DNA from: Saitoella complicata NRRL Y-17804
Taxonomy: Eukaryota; Ascomycota; Saitoellomycetes; Saitoellales; Saitoellaceae
Length of the DNA stretch: 64,000 bases
Reading direction: 5' to 3'
Assembly (NCBI RefSeq): GCF_001661265.1
Contig: NW_017567012.1
Location: 186,001 to 250,000, forward strand
The notes under the pieces were generated by a model. That model was not told where the DNA came from. It did not search any database and saw only the letters and a program-made list of their open reading frames with translations. This document shows, piece by piece, positions 31,054-40,136 of this stretch. A program made the translations under genes and the position numbers. The stretch's first letter is position 1. The number at the start of each line of letters is the position of its first letter.

Positions 31054-33021
31054 ATGGGAAACAGTCTCTCGATTGAACCGATCCGGGATCTCTCCCGTTC
31101 CGACCCACACAACGGCTGTCCTCACACCCAGGCAGGGAAACGCCGACCAAGCATGGACCACGGCCCCGACAAGAAAAAGGTTGCAAGACTAGCATGTCTA
31201 AACTGTCGCCAACGCAAAGTCAAATGTTGCGGGACGCAGCCAATCTGCGAGCGTTGCAAAAGCCAAAACCTCGTTTGTTCATGGTTACCGTCGCAGAGGG
31301 GTGGAGCGCGCGTTCCACGCAAGAAAGACAAGAGTCCCGAGAATGTACAAGGTGGTGGACGTCCGAGGATCAGCGAGGAGAGATCATCACCCGACGAGTC
31401 TTTCGTGTCTTTCAACGAAGACCACGACATGGGCGTCGACATGGACTACGACCAATCCTACGACTACGACCTCGATGAACAAATCGCCCTCCTCCAACAA
31501 ACCTCCCTCAACCCTTCCACAACCTACCTCACCCTTTCTCCCAGCACTTCCACCACCAAATCACCCGCCTCCTCGACCCCCGGCACCGAACTCATCCAAC
31601 TCAACTACGCCGGTGGCGAGGGCCTCCTCCCCCGCGAATACACCCACCTCATCGCGACCTACTACGCCCACTTCCACCACAATCACTCTTTCCTCCTACC
31701 TCACCACCTCGTCATTCCCCGTTTCAGGCGTAGCGGAGGGTTGTTCTGGGGTGTATTGTGGGTTGGGTCCCATTTCACCCATACGCTCTCCCCTTCATCG
31801 CCATACCCTAATGGAGAACGCGGGAATGAAGCGTATCTCGAGGATGCAAGGGCTGCGTTGGAGGGGAGGATGGATGAGGAGATGGTTGCTGAGGATGTAC
31901 AGGCGTTGGTGTTGTTGGCTGTTGGGTGTTATGTCAACGCCCGACGTGAGGAGGCGGTTGGATTTGCCAAGAGGGCATGTGAGGGAGCGATTCTGTTAGG
32001 GTTGCATTTGTTGGATGATGAGGAATCGGCAAGCTTTGTACTTGCACAGTCGTCGGTGGAGAAGGAGAGTATGAGGCGGACGTGGTGGACCGTTTGGTGT
32101 GTTGACCGCATGTTTGCGGCATTGGGTGGGAAATCCACTGCGCGGATTCCGAAGGATTTGAGGATTCGGACGAGATTGCCGACTTCGGAGGAGGAGTACG
32201 AGGTTGGTCAAATGATCTCCACGGTGGGGTTCTTGGAGGACTTCAAACGAAACATGTACGTCGCGGATACCGGATACGAATGGAGTCCCTGGGCATACCT
32301 CGTCGCCGCTCTCGAGAATCTGGAAAACATTATCGCATTCGTTAACGTACCAACTTTCACGCTGGACGATACGGCAACGTTGGAGATGCTCGATAACCAA
32401 CTCTACGGCCTCGCGATGCGTTTACCGGATTACGGTGCCTCCCTCCTCCGACGTCCGCCTCAGATGAGTGGTGTTTTGTTTTTTGCGCATATGGTCGTGA
32501 ATACGACGACGCTCTACCTCCACTCCCGATTTGCGGCAAACTCCTTACCGTTTTTGGTACAGAGCCCGCATTGTGGAAAGTGTACCCACATCCCGGATTT
32601 GATGCACTACAACTCCTCAACGATTCAATCCATCAACCGCTGTTTTACAGCCGCTCACTCACTCGCGCGGCTTGTCCGTTGTTCACCGCTTGAGATGAGT
32701 CAACATACTCCCTTCCTTATGTGCGGTTTCTCGCTCTCATGCCTCGTTGACGCATCCGCTGCCGCAGTCGGTTGGGAAAAGGAAAAGGCCATGGCGGGCT
32801 TGTCGGTCGGTATCGGTGGTTTGAGGTCATTTACGAAGGTTTGGGCGGGAGCGGTGGGGTTGGTAGACAGCGTCGAAAACGCGATCAATAATCTGAGGAT
32901 CTTGGAGGGGGTTGGGGAGGGTGTTAGGAACGTTACTGCGGCCGATTTTGGCATCAAGGGCGATGGGCCGGCAGGTGAGATTGTTGAGGCGGGAATCGTG
33001 GAGCAGGAGATGGCTATGTGA
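31054..33021 (+). CDS. Zn2Cys6 fungal transcription factor
   Basis: Single exon, 655 aa from the ATG at 31054; an ATG at 31153 (MDHGPDKKK) is an equally good start. The binuclear cluster CLNCRQRKVKC / CERCKSQNLVC has all six cysteines and the usual basic linker, followed by a KKDK-rich stretch. The middle homology region (Fungal_trans type) spans roughly residues 200-560. It includes the family's hallmark around RRTWWTVWCVDRMFAALGG and GKSTARIPKDL. It is a nuclear DNA-binding regulator; the likely local target is the divergent ABCG gene, an inference from position. Confidence 0.93.
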   Translation: MGNSLSIEPIRDLSRSDPHNGCPHTQAGKRRPSMDHGPDKKKVARLACLNCRQRKVKCCGTQPICERCKSQNLVCSWLPSQRGGARVPRKKDKSPENVQGGGRPRISEERSSPDESFVSFNEDHDMGVDMDYDQSYDYDLDEQIALLQQTSLNPSTTYLTLSPSTSTTKSPASSTPGTELIQLNYAGGEGLLPREYTHLIATYYAHFHHNHSFLLPHHLVIPRFRRSGGLFWGVLWVGSHFTHTLSPSSPYPNGERGNEAYLEDARAALEGRMDEEMVAEDVQALVLLAVGCYVNARREEAVGFAKRACEGAILLGLHLLDDEESASFVLAQSSVEKESMRRTWWTVWCVDRMFAALGGKSTARIPKDLRIRTRLPTSEEEYEVGQMISTVGFLEDFKRNMYVADTGYEWSPWAYLVAALENLENIIAFVNVPTFTLDDTATLEMLDNQLYGLAMRLPDYGASLLRRPPQMSGVLFFAHMVVNTTTLYLHSRFAANSLPFLVQSPHCGKCTHIPDLMHYNSSTIQSINRCFTAAHSLARLVRCSPLEMSQHTPFLMCGFSLSCLVDASAAAVGWEKEKAMAGLSVGIGGLRSFTKVWAGAVGLVDSVENAINNLRILEGVGEGVRNVTAADFGIKGDGPAGEIVEAGIVEQEMAM

Positions 33022-34097
33022 GTGAGATATGAAGCACGAGGGTTGAGGTGGGGCATTCATTCGGTTGGCAAAGGCGTTACTTATTACTATTCGGATCACT
33101 CGTCGTAGTATCTATCCCTCATCAATATACCAGGTATCACGGAGATGTTGTTCGTTCTGTTCACTCGCAGTGTTGTTGCTAGAATATACAGTGTCCCGAT
33201 TGACGTCAAAGTCGTCGTCGTTTGCGTCGCTCACTGCACGGAGGCAATGCATAAAGTACATAAAGCCGTAAAACCCTGCTTCCATCCAGCGGTGCAATAG
33301 GTGATACAGATCGTACAAACCAATCAGTGACAGTCCATATGCCAGGCCTTGGAGGATACGTGGAGAGTCTGGAAGAAGCTCGTGCCGGCGAGGGTGAGGC
33401 CGGTGAAGTTCCCACGCTGCAGCTGAGCTGCAGGGGACGAGAACCTTTGCCTGTGAGTCTTGTTGGCAGATGAATTCGCCCCAAACGACACACTTTGGAA
33501 AACAAAGACGGCATTATCATTGGCAAGCTGGCCTGAGGCCTAAGTTTTATCGTGTTGTCGGACGTGACATGAAGGAAAGTCCGCAACTCTTTATACGCCG
33601 ATACGCTCCATGTGGATACGGACCTGACATAACTGAACCACGGTTGTTTTACGTAGCCGTGTGAACTGAGTTCCCAGTTCTGGATGCCGTCTGACATGTG
33701 TCGAGTAATATACTGTTGCCGCCCATGCCTCGGGCCGGCCCGCGTCGAGGGCCATGTGCCCTTAGGGCCTAGAGGATCTCTGGCTGATCTGCCAACCAGC
33801 TCGTGAATTGTTAAGGTTGAAAACTTAATGTGAGGTTATATCTTAAGCTCCCCATAACTAGGTAGATATGCTGCGGGCCGTGCCGCCGTCACATGAACAA
33901 GCGAGTGGAGATCAGTGGCTTGAACGCATCTAGATCTTTTCTTGTCAACTGGTTGGGAAGTTACTGTACCTAGGGAAGTCTCCAACATGCTTTCCGATTC
34001 TATGATTCAATCTCTTGGCAGCCCGTTTCCGTGGTCTCACGAATGAATTCGTTCCCAAAACGACAATATCTGACCTTCAACAACCTCAAGTACTGCT
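33022..34097. other. Convergent intergenic region, about 1.1 kb
   Basis: Several short frames without family resemblance. There is a TTCCCACG (reverse CSL-type site) near 33409-33416 and a near-perfect palindrome, CTGCAGCT-G-AGCTGCAG, at 33417-33433. No RNA gene was recognised. Confidence 0.5.
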
Positions 34098-34853
34098 TCA
34101 TTTCTTCTCCTCCTTCTTGTGCTCCGGATCCTTCGTCTCCTCGTTGACCTGCTTCCCCGAACTCTTCTCCACAAACTGATGCAGCCACTTCATAGACGGG
34201 TCCCCACCCTCCTTATCCACCATAAATTTCTTCCCGTCACTCTTCCTCTGCCATGTCGCGAACCTCTTCTTCGTCGGCTCCAATTCACTCAACCTAACAC
34301 CCGTTTTCTTAATCTGACCGAACAACCCCAAAGTTTCCAATACGAGGGGCATATCTCCCTCCGGCTCCGCCATGTACGCGTTGAAAGCCTTTCTGTTCTT
34401 TCGTGCGTCATCCGGGGGAAGAACCGATACACGCATAACATACGCAGACCCAAAAGCGTGACAAATCAGGAGCGGCATAGTACATGATGCAAGCATAGCC
34501 AACAACCCGCTCATAGGGGTCTGTGCTGTGAATAAGATCGCCGGAGCAGCGAGGTATCCGACGACCAGGAATGACGTCGAGGCAGCTTTGTACCCAGCGA
34601 TTTTTGAGCCGATGTCACCGCGGTAGAGAACGACGGCTTCGGGGACGTCATCGGTTGTGGAGGGTTTTGCGGGCTTGACATAGGAGGATTTGGGTTCGGC
34701 GGATTTGCCAGGGATGAGTTTCCGGAGCCAGGATATTTGGCGGACATGGAGGTGTTGTTGGGCGTGGGGGACGAACGCCGATGTCCGTCCAACTAGGGCG
34801 ATCCGCGAAGGACACGAACGGAGACCCAGACGTATTGATTGATTCAGCATCAT
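34098..34853 (-). CDS. TMEM70-like mitochondrial inner-membrane protein
   Basis: Single exon, 251 aa. A basic, Ser/Arg-rich N-terminus (LNQSIRLGLRSCPSR, then HVRQISWLRK) looks like a mitochondrial presequence. VVLYRGDIGSKIAGYKAAS precedes two closely spaced hydrophobic helices (FLVVGYLAAPAILF and LLAMLASCTMPLLICHAFG). This hairpin layout matches TMEM70/TMEM186/TMEM223 proteins, which help assemble ATP synthase and complex I. The soluble tail ends in a Lys/Glu run. The start is at 34853 or the adjacent ATG at 34850; the frame is open further upstream but overlaps the divergent gene. Confidence 0.72.
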   Translation of the reverse strand: MMLNQSIRLGLRSCPSRIALVGRTSAFVPHAQQHLHVRQISWLRKLIPGKSAEPKSSYVKPAKPSTTDDVPEAVVLYRGDIGSKIAGYKAASTSFLVVGYLAAPAILFTAQTPMSGLLAMLASCTMPLLICHAFGSAYVMRVSVLPPDDARKNRKAFNAYMAEPEGDMPLVLETLGLFGQIKKTGVRLSELEPTKKRFATWQRKSDGKKFMVDKEGGDPSMKWLHQFVEKSSGKQVNEETKDPEHKKEEKK

Positions 34854-35033
34854 CGCTTGTGACCGATCGAGGGTTCTGGTGAATGCCCTGCCGAATAAAG
34901 CTGGATGGTCCCTGTAACATCGTCTTGCAGCAAAACACGTGAGGCCCAACCCCACAAGATGCTGTACGGGTTCCGAGATTGGCAACCTAAACACCAAACA
35001 AGAGAAAGAAAGTTCGCACAATATCAAATTGAA

Positions 35034-35828
35034 ATGGTTTCGAAACGGACGCAAGCACATTATGGATACGACGAGGGACAGAAGCCTGCTCCAAGACGGA
35101 GTGAAAGAACCAGAAAGCCAGCGGTGAAAGTGGATCAAGACGGTGATTCGATCGCGAGCTCGCCGTTATCGAGCGTACCGAGTAGTCCGGAGCCTGAGAA
35201 GAAAACCCCAGCGAAGAGAGCAAGAGCGAACAAAGACGAAAACGCCACCGAGTCGAAACCGGCAGCAAAGAAAGCCAAGACAGCTACAGCAACCGTGATC
35301 GACGACCGCCAACCCGGTGAGATCCGCTACTGGCTCATGAAAGCCGAACCAGAACCCCGCATCGAAAAAGGTCAGGACGTAAAATTCTCCATCGATGACC
35401 TCGAACGCCTCCGTACCTCAACCTGGGAAGGAGTCCGAAACCACGAAGCGAAGAAGAACATGCAGCGCATGCGCCTCGGCGACCTTGCCTTTTTATACCA
35501 CTCAAACTGCAAAGAACCAGGAATCGCGGGTGTGATGAAGATCTGTACGGAAGGGTATCCGGATTTCACGGCGTGGGATAAGAGTCATCCGTATTTTGAT
35601 GCGAAGACAAAGGAAGAGAGTCCGGTTTGGCATATGGTTGATGTGGAGTTTGAGAGGAGGATGGAGCGGTTCGTGTCGCTGAAGGAGTTGAGAGAGTATG
35701 GGGATAAGGAGTTGAAGGGTTTGGCGTTATTAAGGAGGAGTCAGTTGAGTGTGAGCCCAGTGAGTAGGGAAGAATGGGAGTTTATCATGGAGTTAGAAAA
35801 GAAGGTGGTGGATGCTGAGGATTCTTGA
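35034..35828 (+). CDS. EVE-domain protein, THYN1 family
   Basis: Single exon, 264 aa. A basic, disordered N-terminus (PAKRARA, KPAAKKAK) precedes an EVE domain of about 160 residues. Signatures are RYWLMKAEPEPR, WEGVRNHEAKKNMQRM, GDLAFLYHSNCKEPGIAG and ALLRRSQLSVSPVS. EVE domains share the PUA-like fold and bind modified bases; human THYN1 is nuclear. The ATG at 35034 (MVSKRTQA) is preferred, with another in frame at 34959. It is divergent from the TMEM70-like gene (180 bp). Confidence 0.9.
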   Translation: MVSKRTQAHYGYDEGQKPAPRRSERTRKPAVKVDQDGDSIASSPLSSVPSSPEPEKKTPAKRARANKDENATESKPAAKKAKTATATVIDDRQPGEIRYWLMKAEPEPRIEKGQDVKFSIDDLERLRTSTWEGVRNHEAKKNMQRMRLGDLAFLYHSNCKEPGIAGVMKICTEGYPDFTAWDKSHPYFDAKTKEESPVWHMVDVEFERRMERFVSLKELREYGDKELKGLALLRRSQLSVSPVSREEWEFIMELEKKVVDAEDS

Positions 35829-36091
35829 TGGATGTTGATGACACGGATGATGATCTACTTTTACATATACCCTATATCTACGGTGGCATATCTTATGAGG
35901 AATCATATGGTGATATTAAACGAAGAGAAAACAGGTATAACCTAGCTATGGCAATAATGATGCTTAACGCCTATCCACAAACAAACTGTATCCAACAAGC
36001 AAAACCCAAAAGTACGCATACCATCCCACCTCTCAGGAGGCAAAAGCGACAGTAATGTTCAGAACCTCTCACAACTCCCGTAAGTTAACGC

Positions 36092-39000
36092 TTACTCCAT
36101 TTCACTCGCCAACAGCTCAAAAACGTCGTCCTCCTGCTCCTCTTCATTAAATGCCACATCCTCATCCTGCAATCGCTGGAGCACGGGCTCAAGATTCTTA
36201 GCCGCAATCGCATCAACACCCTCCCTCACCTCTCCACTGACATCCAAAACACTCTCATAAGCCCCCTTGACAATATTCTCCATTGCTCCAAGTTTCTGCC
36301 TCAATCCCTCGCACTCGCCGACAATCTCCCTTCGTCCCTCAACCAACCTCTCATTCACGTGCCTCAATCTTTCCTGTTCTTTAAAAGCTTGATTGAGCTG
36401 AAGGTTGAGGTTGGCGGATTCGGCTTCGGCGGCGTCCGCGGCGTGAACCAGCACGCGCATTTCCTCGAAGAGCTGCTGGATTTGAGCGTCTTTCTCGTCG
36501 ATGGTATGGTCGAGGACGGCAATACGCTCATTGCGTTCTCCATCTATTTCCTGCATCTCGGAAAGCTGGTCCTGAAGCTGCTTCTGCTTTGTCTCCGCTT
36601 CCTGAACATGGTGCTGGAGTGCAGTCATGACTTCTTGAGCTTCGTTGTACTCCCTAGTCACAGCCTCAATTTCAAACCGCAACTCCTCCACATGAGCGGT
36701 AGCCTCGACCAAGCGATCTTCCAGAACCGATTTCTCCGTCCTCAGGCTCTGCAGCTCCTCTTTACTCGTCAACTCCAGGACCTGGAACTTCTCGACCCAC
36801 TCTAAATTCAAGCTCTCAAGATCCTGTTGGGACATCTCCATTGCCTCCTGAGCCGACTCTTCCGTTTGACGGAGTGTAGTATGCAGAGCGTCGCGTTCAT
36901 AGGTGAGCTTACGTACAAGCTGTTGGGAGTGAAGAAGATCAGCCTCCACTTGTGCACGGGAAGCGAGCAGTTCCTCTTCCGCTGCTTGGTTGACTTCGAC
37001 AAGCTCATCTTTCAACTTCAACAGACGTTCCAGTTGCGCTTCACGATCAGCCAACGTCTCCGTAATTTCGTTCTCACGGCCCTTGAGGTGAGCGATGACC
37101 GCTTCTAATCCAGCCACCTTAGTGTTATGCTCGCGTTGATCAGCGTCACGCTGGAGCCCGGTCGCCGAGATCTCGGCCTGAATAATCTTGATTTCCTTGT
37201 CCTGGGCCTCGATCCTCTCTTGATGCGCAGCACGCTCGTTAATAGCGCTTTGTTCTAGCTCCATGTTCCGGTGCATCAGTTCCATCTTCCCGGTCTCCAA
37301 CCTTTCTAAGCGGATTCGGAGGTTACTGAGCTTTTCCTCGTAGGCTGCGGAGTCCTTGACCGCTTGGCTTTGAAGTTCGACGATCTCGTCTCTCAACATT
37401 TGCGCTTCGGCATCGTGAGCATCAACAGCGTCCTCGTGCAGGGTCCGGAGTTCGGCCAAAGACTGGTCCTTATTGGCAAGCTCCCTCTTCAGGTCACTCA
37501 GATCTTCGGCGGCTTCAAGAAGCTTCTGTTGGTATCGCTCCTTCTCATCAGAGAACTCGGCCTTGAGCCGCTCACTCTGTTCCTCCTTCTGAGACAGCGA
37601 GTGGTTCAATGTGACCATATCAGATACCAACAAAGCCATCTTCTCTTGCATCTCGGATTTGAGCGAGTGGGTCGTGATCTCATACTCCTCCTGCATCCTG
37701 AGCAACTCCTGCTCGTGCAAAACATTCATCTCCGAAACCTCCGCCTCCAACCCCGTCTTCTCCAGCTCAGCAGATTGCGCACGGTCCTCCAACTTCGCAA
37801 CCTGAGCCCGCAAAGTAGAGATAGTCTCCCGAGCCTCCAACTGCTCTGCCTGGATCCCGGTCAACTTAGTCGTGAGCGCCTTGTAATTGGCATCATACAA
37901 CTTCGTCGCCTCAGCCAACATCGCCCTGGCCTCTTCCGCCTTCTTCGTAGCTGCCTCGATCTTGGACTGTGCCTCGACTCTCTCCAGCTCCATGCTCTTG
38001 ACCTTCTCCAACATCCCCGCCAACGCACTTTCCAACGCCCCAATCTGCCCCTCAACACCCTCGACTCCCTTCACCTGCACTCCCATCGCCGAGATTCCGC
38101 CTTGCATAACCTTCACAATCCTATTCCTCAACCCCTGCAACGCATCCTTCTCTCCCTCCAACCTCCTAACCATAGCTCTAGCAGCAACTGCGTCTGTCTT
38201 GATCGCCCCAACCAACTCCACCACATTCTCCCCCGGGCTCGCATCGACGACTTCTCCAATCTCTTGGATGAGGACTTTGTAGGAGTCGATGATTTTCTGG
38301 TGTGTGGAGCGGGCTTCAGTGAGGAAGAAGACTTCGTCTTGGAGGTCTTTGGCTCTTGCGTCCATCTGCATGACCTTGAATTTAAAGGTATCATTTTCGG
38401 CTTCCAAGTCCTTGATGTTCTCCTTCAACGGTGCGGTAGCCTCGTCGACAATCTCTTGGATGCTGCCTTCAGTCTGCATAGCCATGTCGACGACCTCCTC
38501 ACGCACAGTCTGCATCGCCGTACTCACCATCTCGGCTACATCCGTCTGAGCTTCAGCAGTTGTCATCTCCATGTCTGCCTGTACTTCAATCTCCTCCATC
38601 ATCGTCTCAGCTTGGATGCCAGCCTCGACGACCTCGACAGCCTCGACCTGGGTAGACGCATCGTCAAATCCCACGGTAGCCTGTACACTCGCCTCGAGAA
38701 CATCGGTAGGCTCAGGCTCAACCAGGATCCCCTGATCAACCACCGCGTGTTTGGGAAGGTTAACATGTACCTCATCTCCCGGCCCCGGATACTTCCCTTC
38801 CAGAACCGAATCCGTGCTCACTCCATCCATCTCCGACTCCGAATCCTGCTCTGCGTCCAAATCCTCCTGAACATCCTGCGCATGATCGTCATCACTCTCA
38901 AACCTATCCTGCACAGCTCCGAACCCAATATCCTCACTGCTCAGATCACTGTTGAACACAACTCCATCGGTCTGAGCCTCTTGGTGCAGGCCGAGACTTA

Positions 39001-39916
39001 GACCAGCTTTCCTGACTGCGGGTGTCGGAACAGGCGATGGCAATGCTGGTTCATGGCCCATGTTGTGGAGAGCACGCTGCTGTTGTTGCGCCTGTTGCAT
39101 CTCCGCAATTCTTGCCTCCAATTCCCGAATCCTCGCATCTTTCTCCGCCTCTCCCTCATCAAAATGCACATGCTCTTCCCCATCCCTATCCAACTGCCCC
39201 ATCACCTTAGAGTCTGCGAGTTGAACGAGTGCCTCGTGCATGTCTGCCAGCTCCTTCTTCGTGTACCTCATCAATTGCTTCGAGCTCGAGCCTGGTGTAG
39301 CAGTACGGGCACGTCCGGTGGGCACAGGTGTAGAGAACGTCGACGCCCGGCGAGTGCGTTTCGTTCGCCTGGGTGTATCAACCTCAATACCAAAATCATT
39401 CGGTGCCGCGCTCGCCCTTCTCTTGCGAGGAGTAGGTCTGGCGGAGGGTGAACGTGTCGCACAAGCCGAAGGCGGCGAAGAATGTATCTTCGCAGCCACA
39501 GCATGATAAACCTCCTCCGCATCCGTATCCGGACCACCCCTCCTCTTCTCATTGGCGATGATACGTTTGAGTTCGGGGGTTGGGGTGTAGTAGTGTGAAT
39601 CGCGAACCAAGAGATTCTGGTCGGCCAAGTCATGACAAACGTTCGTCACTCGGTGAGCCCAGTTGTCCCTTAACGGACTCCCATGCGACAAACTCTCCCT
39701 CTTCACCGCAGCCTGGATCGACGCGATATGGACGGTCTCCTTGTGTTTTGCTTTTCGTGCTTCATCGATTGCGTGCAGAGTTCGTTCTTTGTAGGTCGGA
39801 GGACGAGGGGGGGAGGTAGTGGTTATCTCAACCACGGGACGTTCGTTGGGATTAGGGGGAACGGGGTTGGATGTTGCCGCCACGTCCGCTGTGCTCGCAC
39901 GGCGTTTCGATGGCAT
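36092..39916 (-). CDS. Giant coiled-coil protein with a glutamine-motif ladder (LC8-docking candidate)
   Basis: Single exon, 1,274 aa. Residues 41-125 form a compact helical region (TYKERTLHAIDEARKA, then HRVTNVCHDLADQNLLV and YYTPTPELKRI) that looks like a winged helix. A basic stretch with RKRRAS and RRTKRTRR suggests nuclear import. Residues 215-285 contain a short coiled coil. Residues 310-490 are acidic and disordered and hold motifs centred on Gln at 315, 412, 423, 435, 446, 457, 469 and 481, for example EAQTD, STQVE and AMQTE. From 490 to about 1230 the protein is almost unbroken coiled coil. I do not recognise an orthologue; a scaffold at spindle poles, nuclear envelope or septum is possible. 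Confidence 0.85.
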   Translation of the reverse strand: MPSKRRASTADVAATSNPVPPNPNERPVVEITTTSPPRPPTYKERTLHAIDEARKAKHKETVHIASIQAAVKRESLSHGSPLRDNWAHRVTNVCHDLADQNLLVRDSHYYTPTPELKRIIANEKRRGGPDTDAEEVYHAVAAKIHSSPPSACATRSPSARPTPRKRRASAAPNDFGIEVDTPRRTKRTRRASTFSTPVPTGRARTATPGSSSKQLMRYTKKELADMHEALVQLADSKVMGQLDRDGEEHVHFDEGEAEKDARIRELEARIAEMQQAQQQQRALHNMGHEPALPSPVPTPAVRKAGLSLGLHQEAQTDGVVFNSDLSSEDIGFGAVQDRFESDDDHAQDVQEDLDAEQDSESEMDGVSTDSVLEGKYPGPGDEVHVNLPKHAVVDQGILVEPEPTDVLEASVQATVGFDDASTQVEAVEVVEAGIQAETMMEEIEVQADMEMTTAEAQTDVAEMVSTAMQTVREEVVDMAMQTEGSIQEIVDEATAPLKENIKDLEAENDTFKFKVMQMDARAKDLQDEVFFLTEARSTHQKIIDSYKVLIQEIGEVVDASPGENVVELVGAIKTDAVAARAMVRRLEGEKDALQGLRNRIVKVMQGGISAMGVQVKGVEGVEGQIGALESALAGMLEKVKSMELERVEAQSKIEAATKKAEEARAMLAEATKLYDANYKALTTKLTGIQAEQLEARETISTLRAQVAKLEDRAQSAELEKTGLEAEVSEMNVLHEQELLRMQEEYEITTHSLKSEMQEKMALLVSDMVTLNHSLSQKEEQSERLKAEFSDEKERYQQKLLEAAEDLSDLKRELANKDQSLAELRTLHEDAVDAHDAEAQMLRDEIVELQSQAVKDSAAYEEKLSNLRIRLERLETGKMELMHRNMELEQSAINERAAHQERIEAQDKEIKIIQAEISATGLQRDADQREHNTKVAGLEAVIAHLKGRENEITETLADREAQLERLLKLKDELVEVNQAAEEELLASRAQVEADLLHSQQLVRKLTYERDALHTTLRQTEESAQEAMEMSQQDLESLNLEWVEKFQVLELTSKEELQSLRTEKSVLEDRLVEATAHVEELRFEIEAVTREYNEAQEVMTALQHHVQEAETKQKQLQDQLSEMQEIDGERNERIAVLDHTIDEKDAQIQQLFEEMRVLVHAADAAEAESANLNLQLNQAFKEQERLRHVNERLVEGRREIVGECEGLRQKLGAMENIVKGAYESVLDVSGEVREGVDAIAAKNLEPVLQRLQDEDVAFNEEEQEDDVFELLASEME
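38470..38690 (-). repeat. Coding array of seven QT-like motifs, about 11.5-residue period
   Basis: It encodes residues about 410-483 of the giant coiled-coil protein. Glutamines recur at 412, 423, 435, 446, 457, 469 and 481 (steps 11, 12, 11, 11, 12, 12), most followed by T or A and then an acidic residue. The spacing is read directly; the link to LC8 docking is inference. Confidence 0.8.
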
Positions 39917-40136
39917 TGCTATATCTCTACTCGTCGGGTTTACTGATACTGATCTCCTTTAATGGACTTGGTATAGGGGAGGGGTACTTGGTGTTCTGCA
40001 ATCTACGACTTGGCTTGGTCCAACTTGTGGGGCACACGCACGAGACGTCACCCAACAGCAATTGCAACCGTGAGCACTCAATTCACCCAACCTATGCCAT
40101 AATAAATCTACCCATCAAAGACGCCGTAGGAATATC

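Noticed and set aside
33206-33697. 163-codon minus-strand frame in the gap between the regulator and TMEM70-like genes
   Set aside because: No family resemblance, no supporting splice pattern and biased to chance codons. I would not call a gene without transcripts.
37364-39001. 545-codon plus-strand open frame
   Set aside because: Antisense to the giant coiled-coil gene. Its Leu/Arg/His-rich composition is what the complement of Gln/Glu/Lys codons gives.
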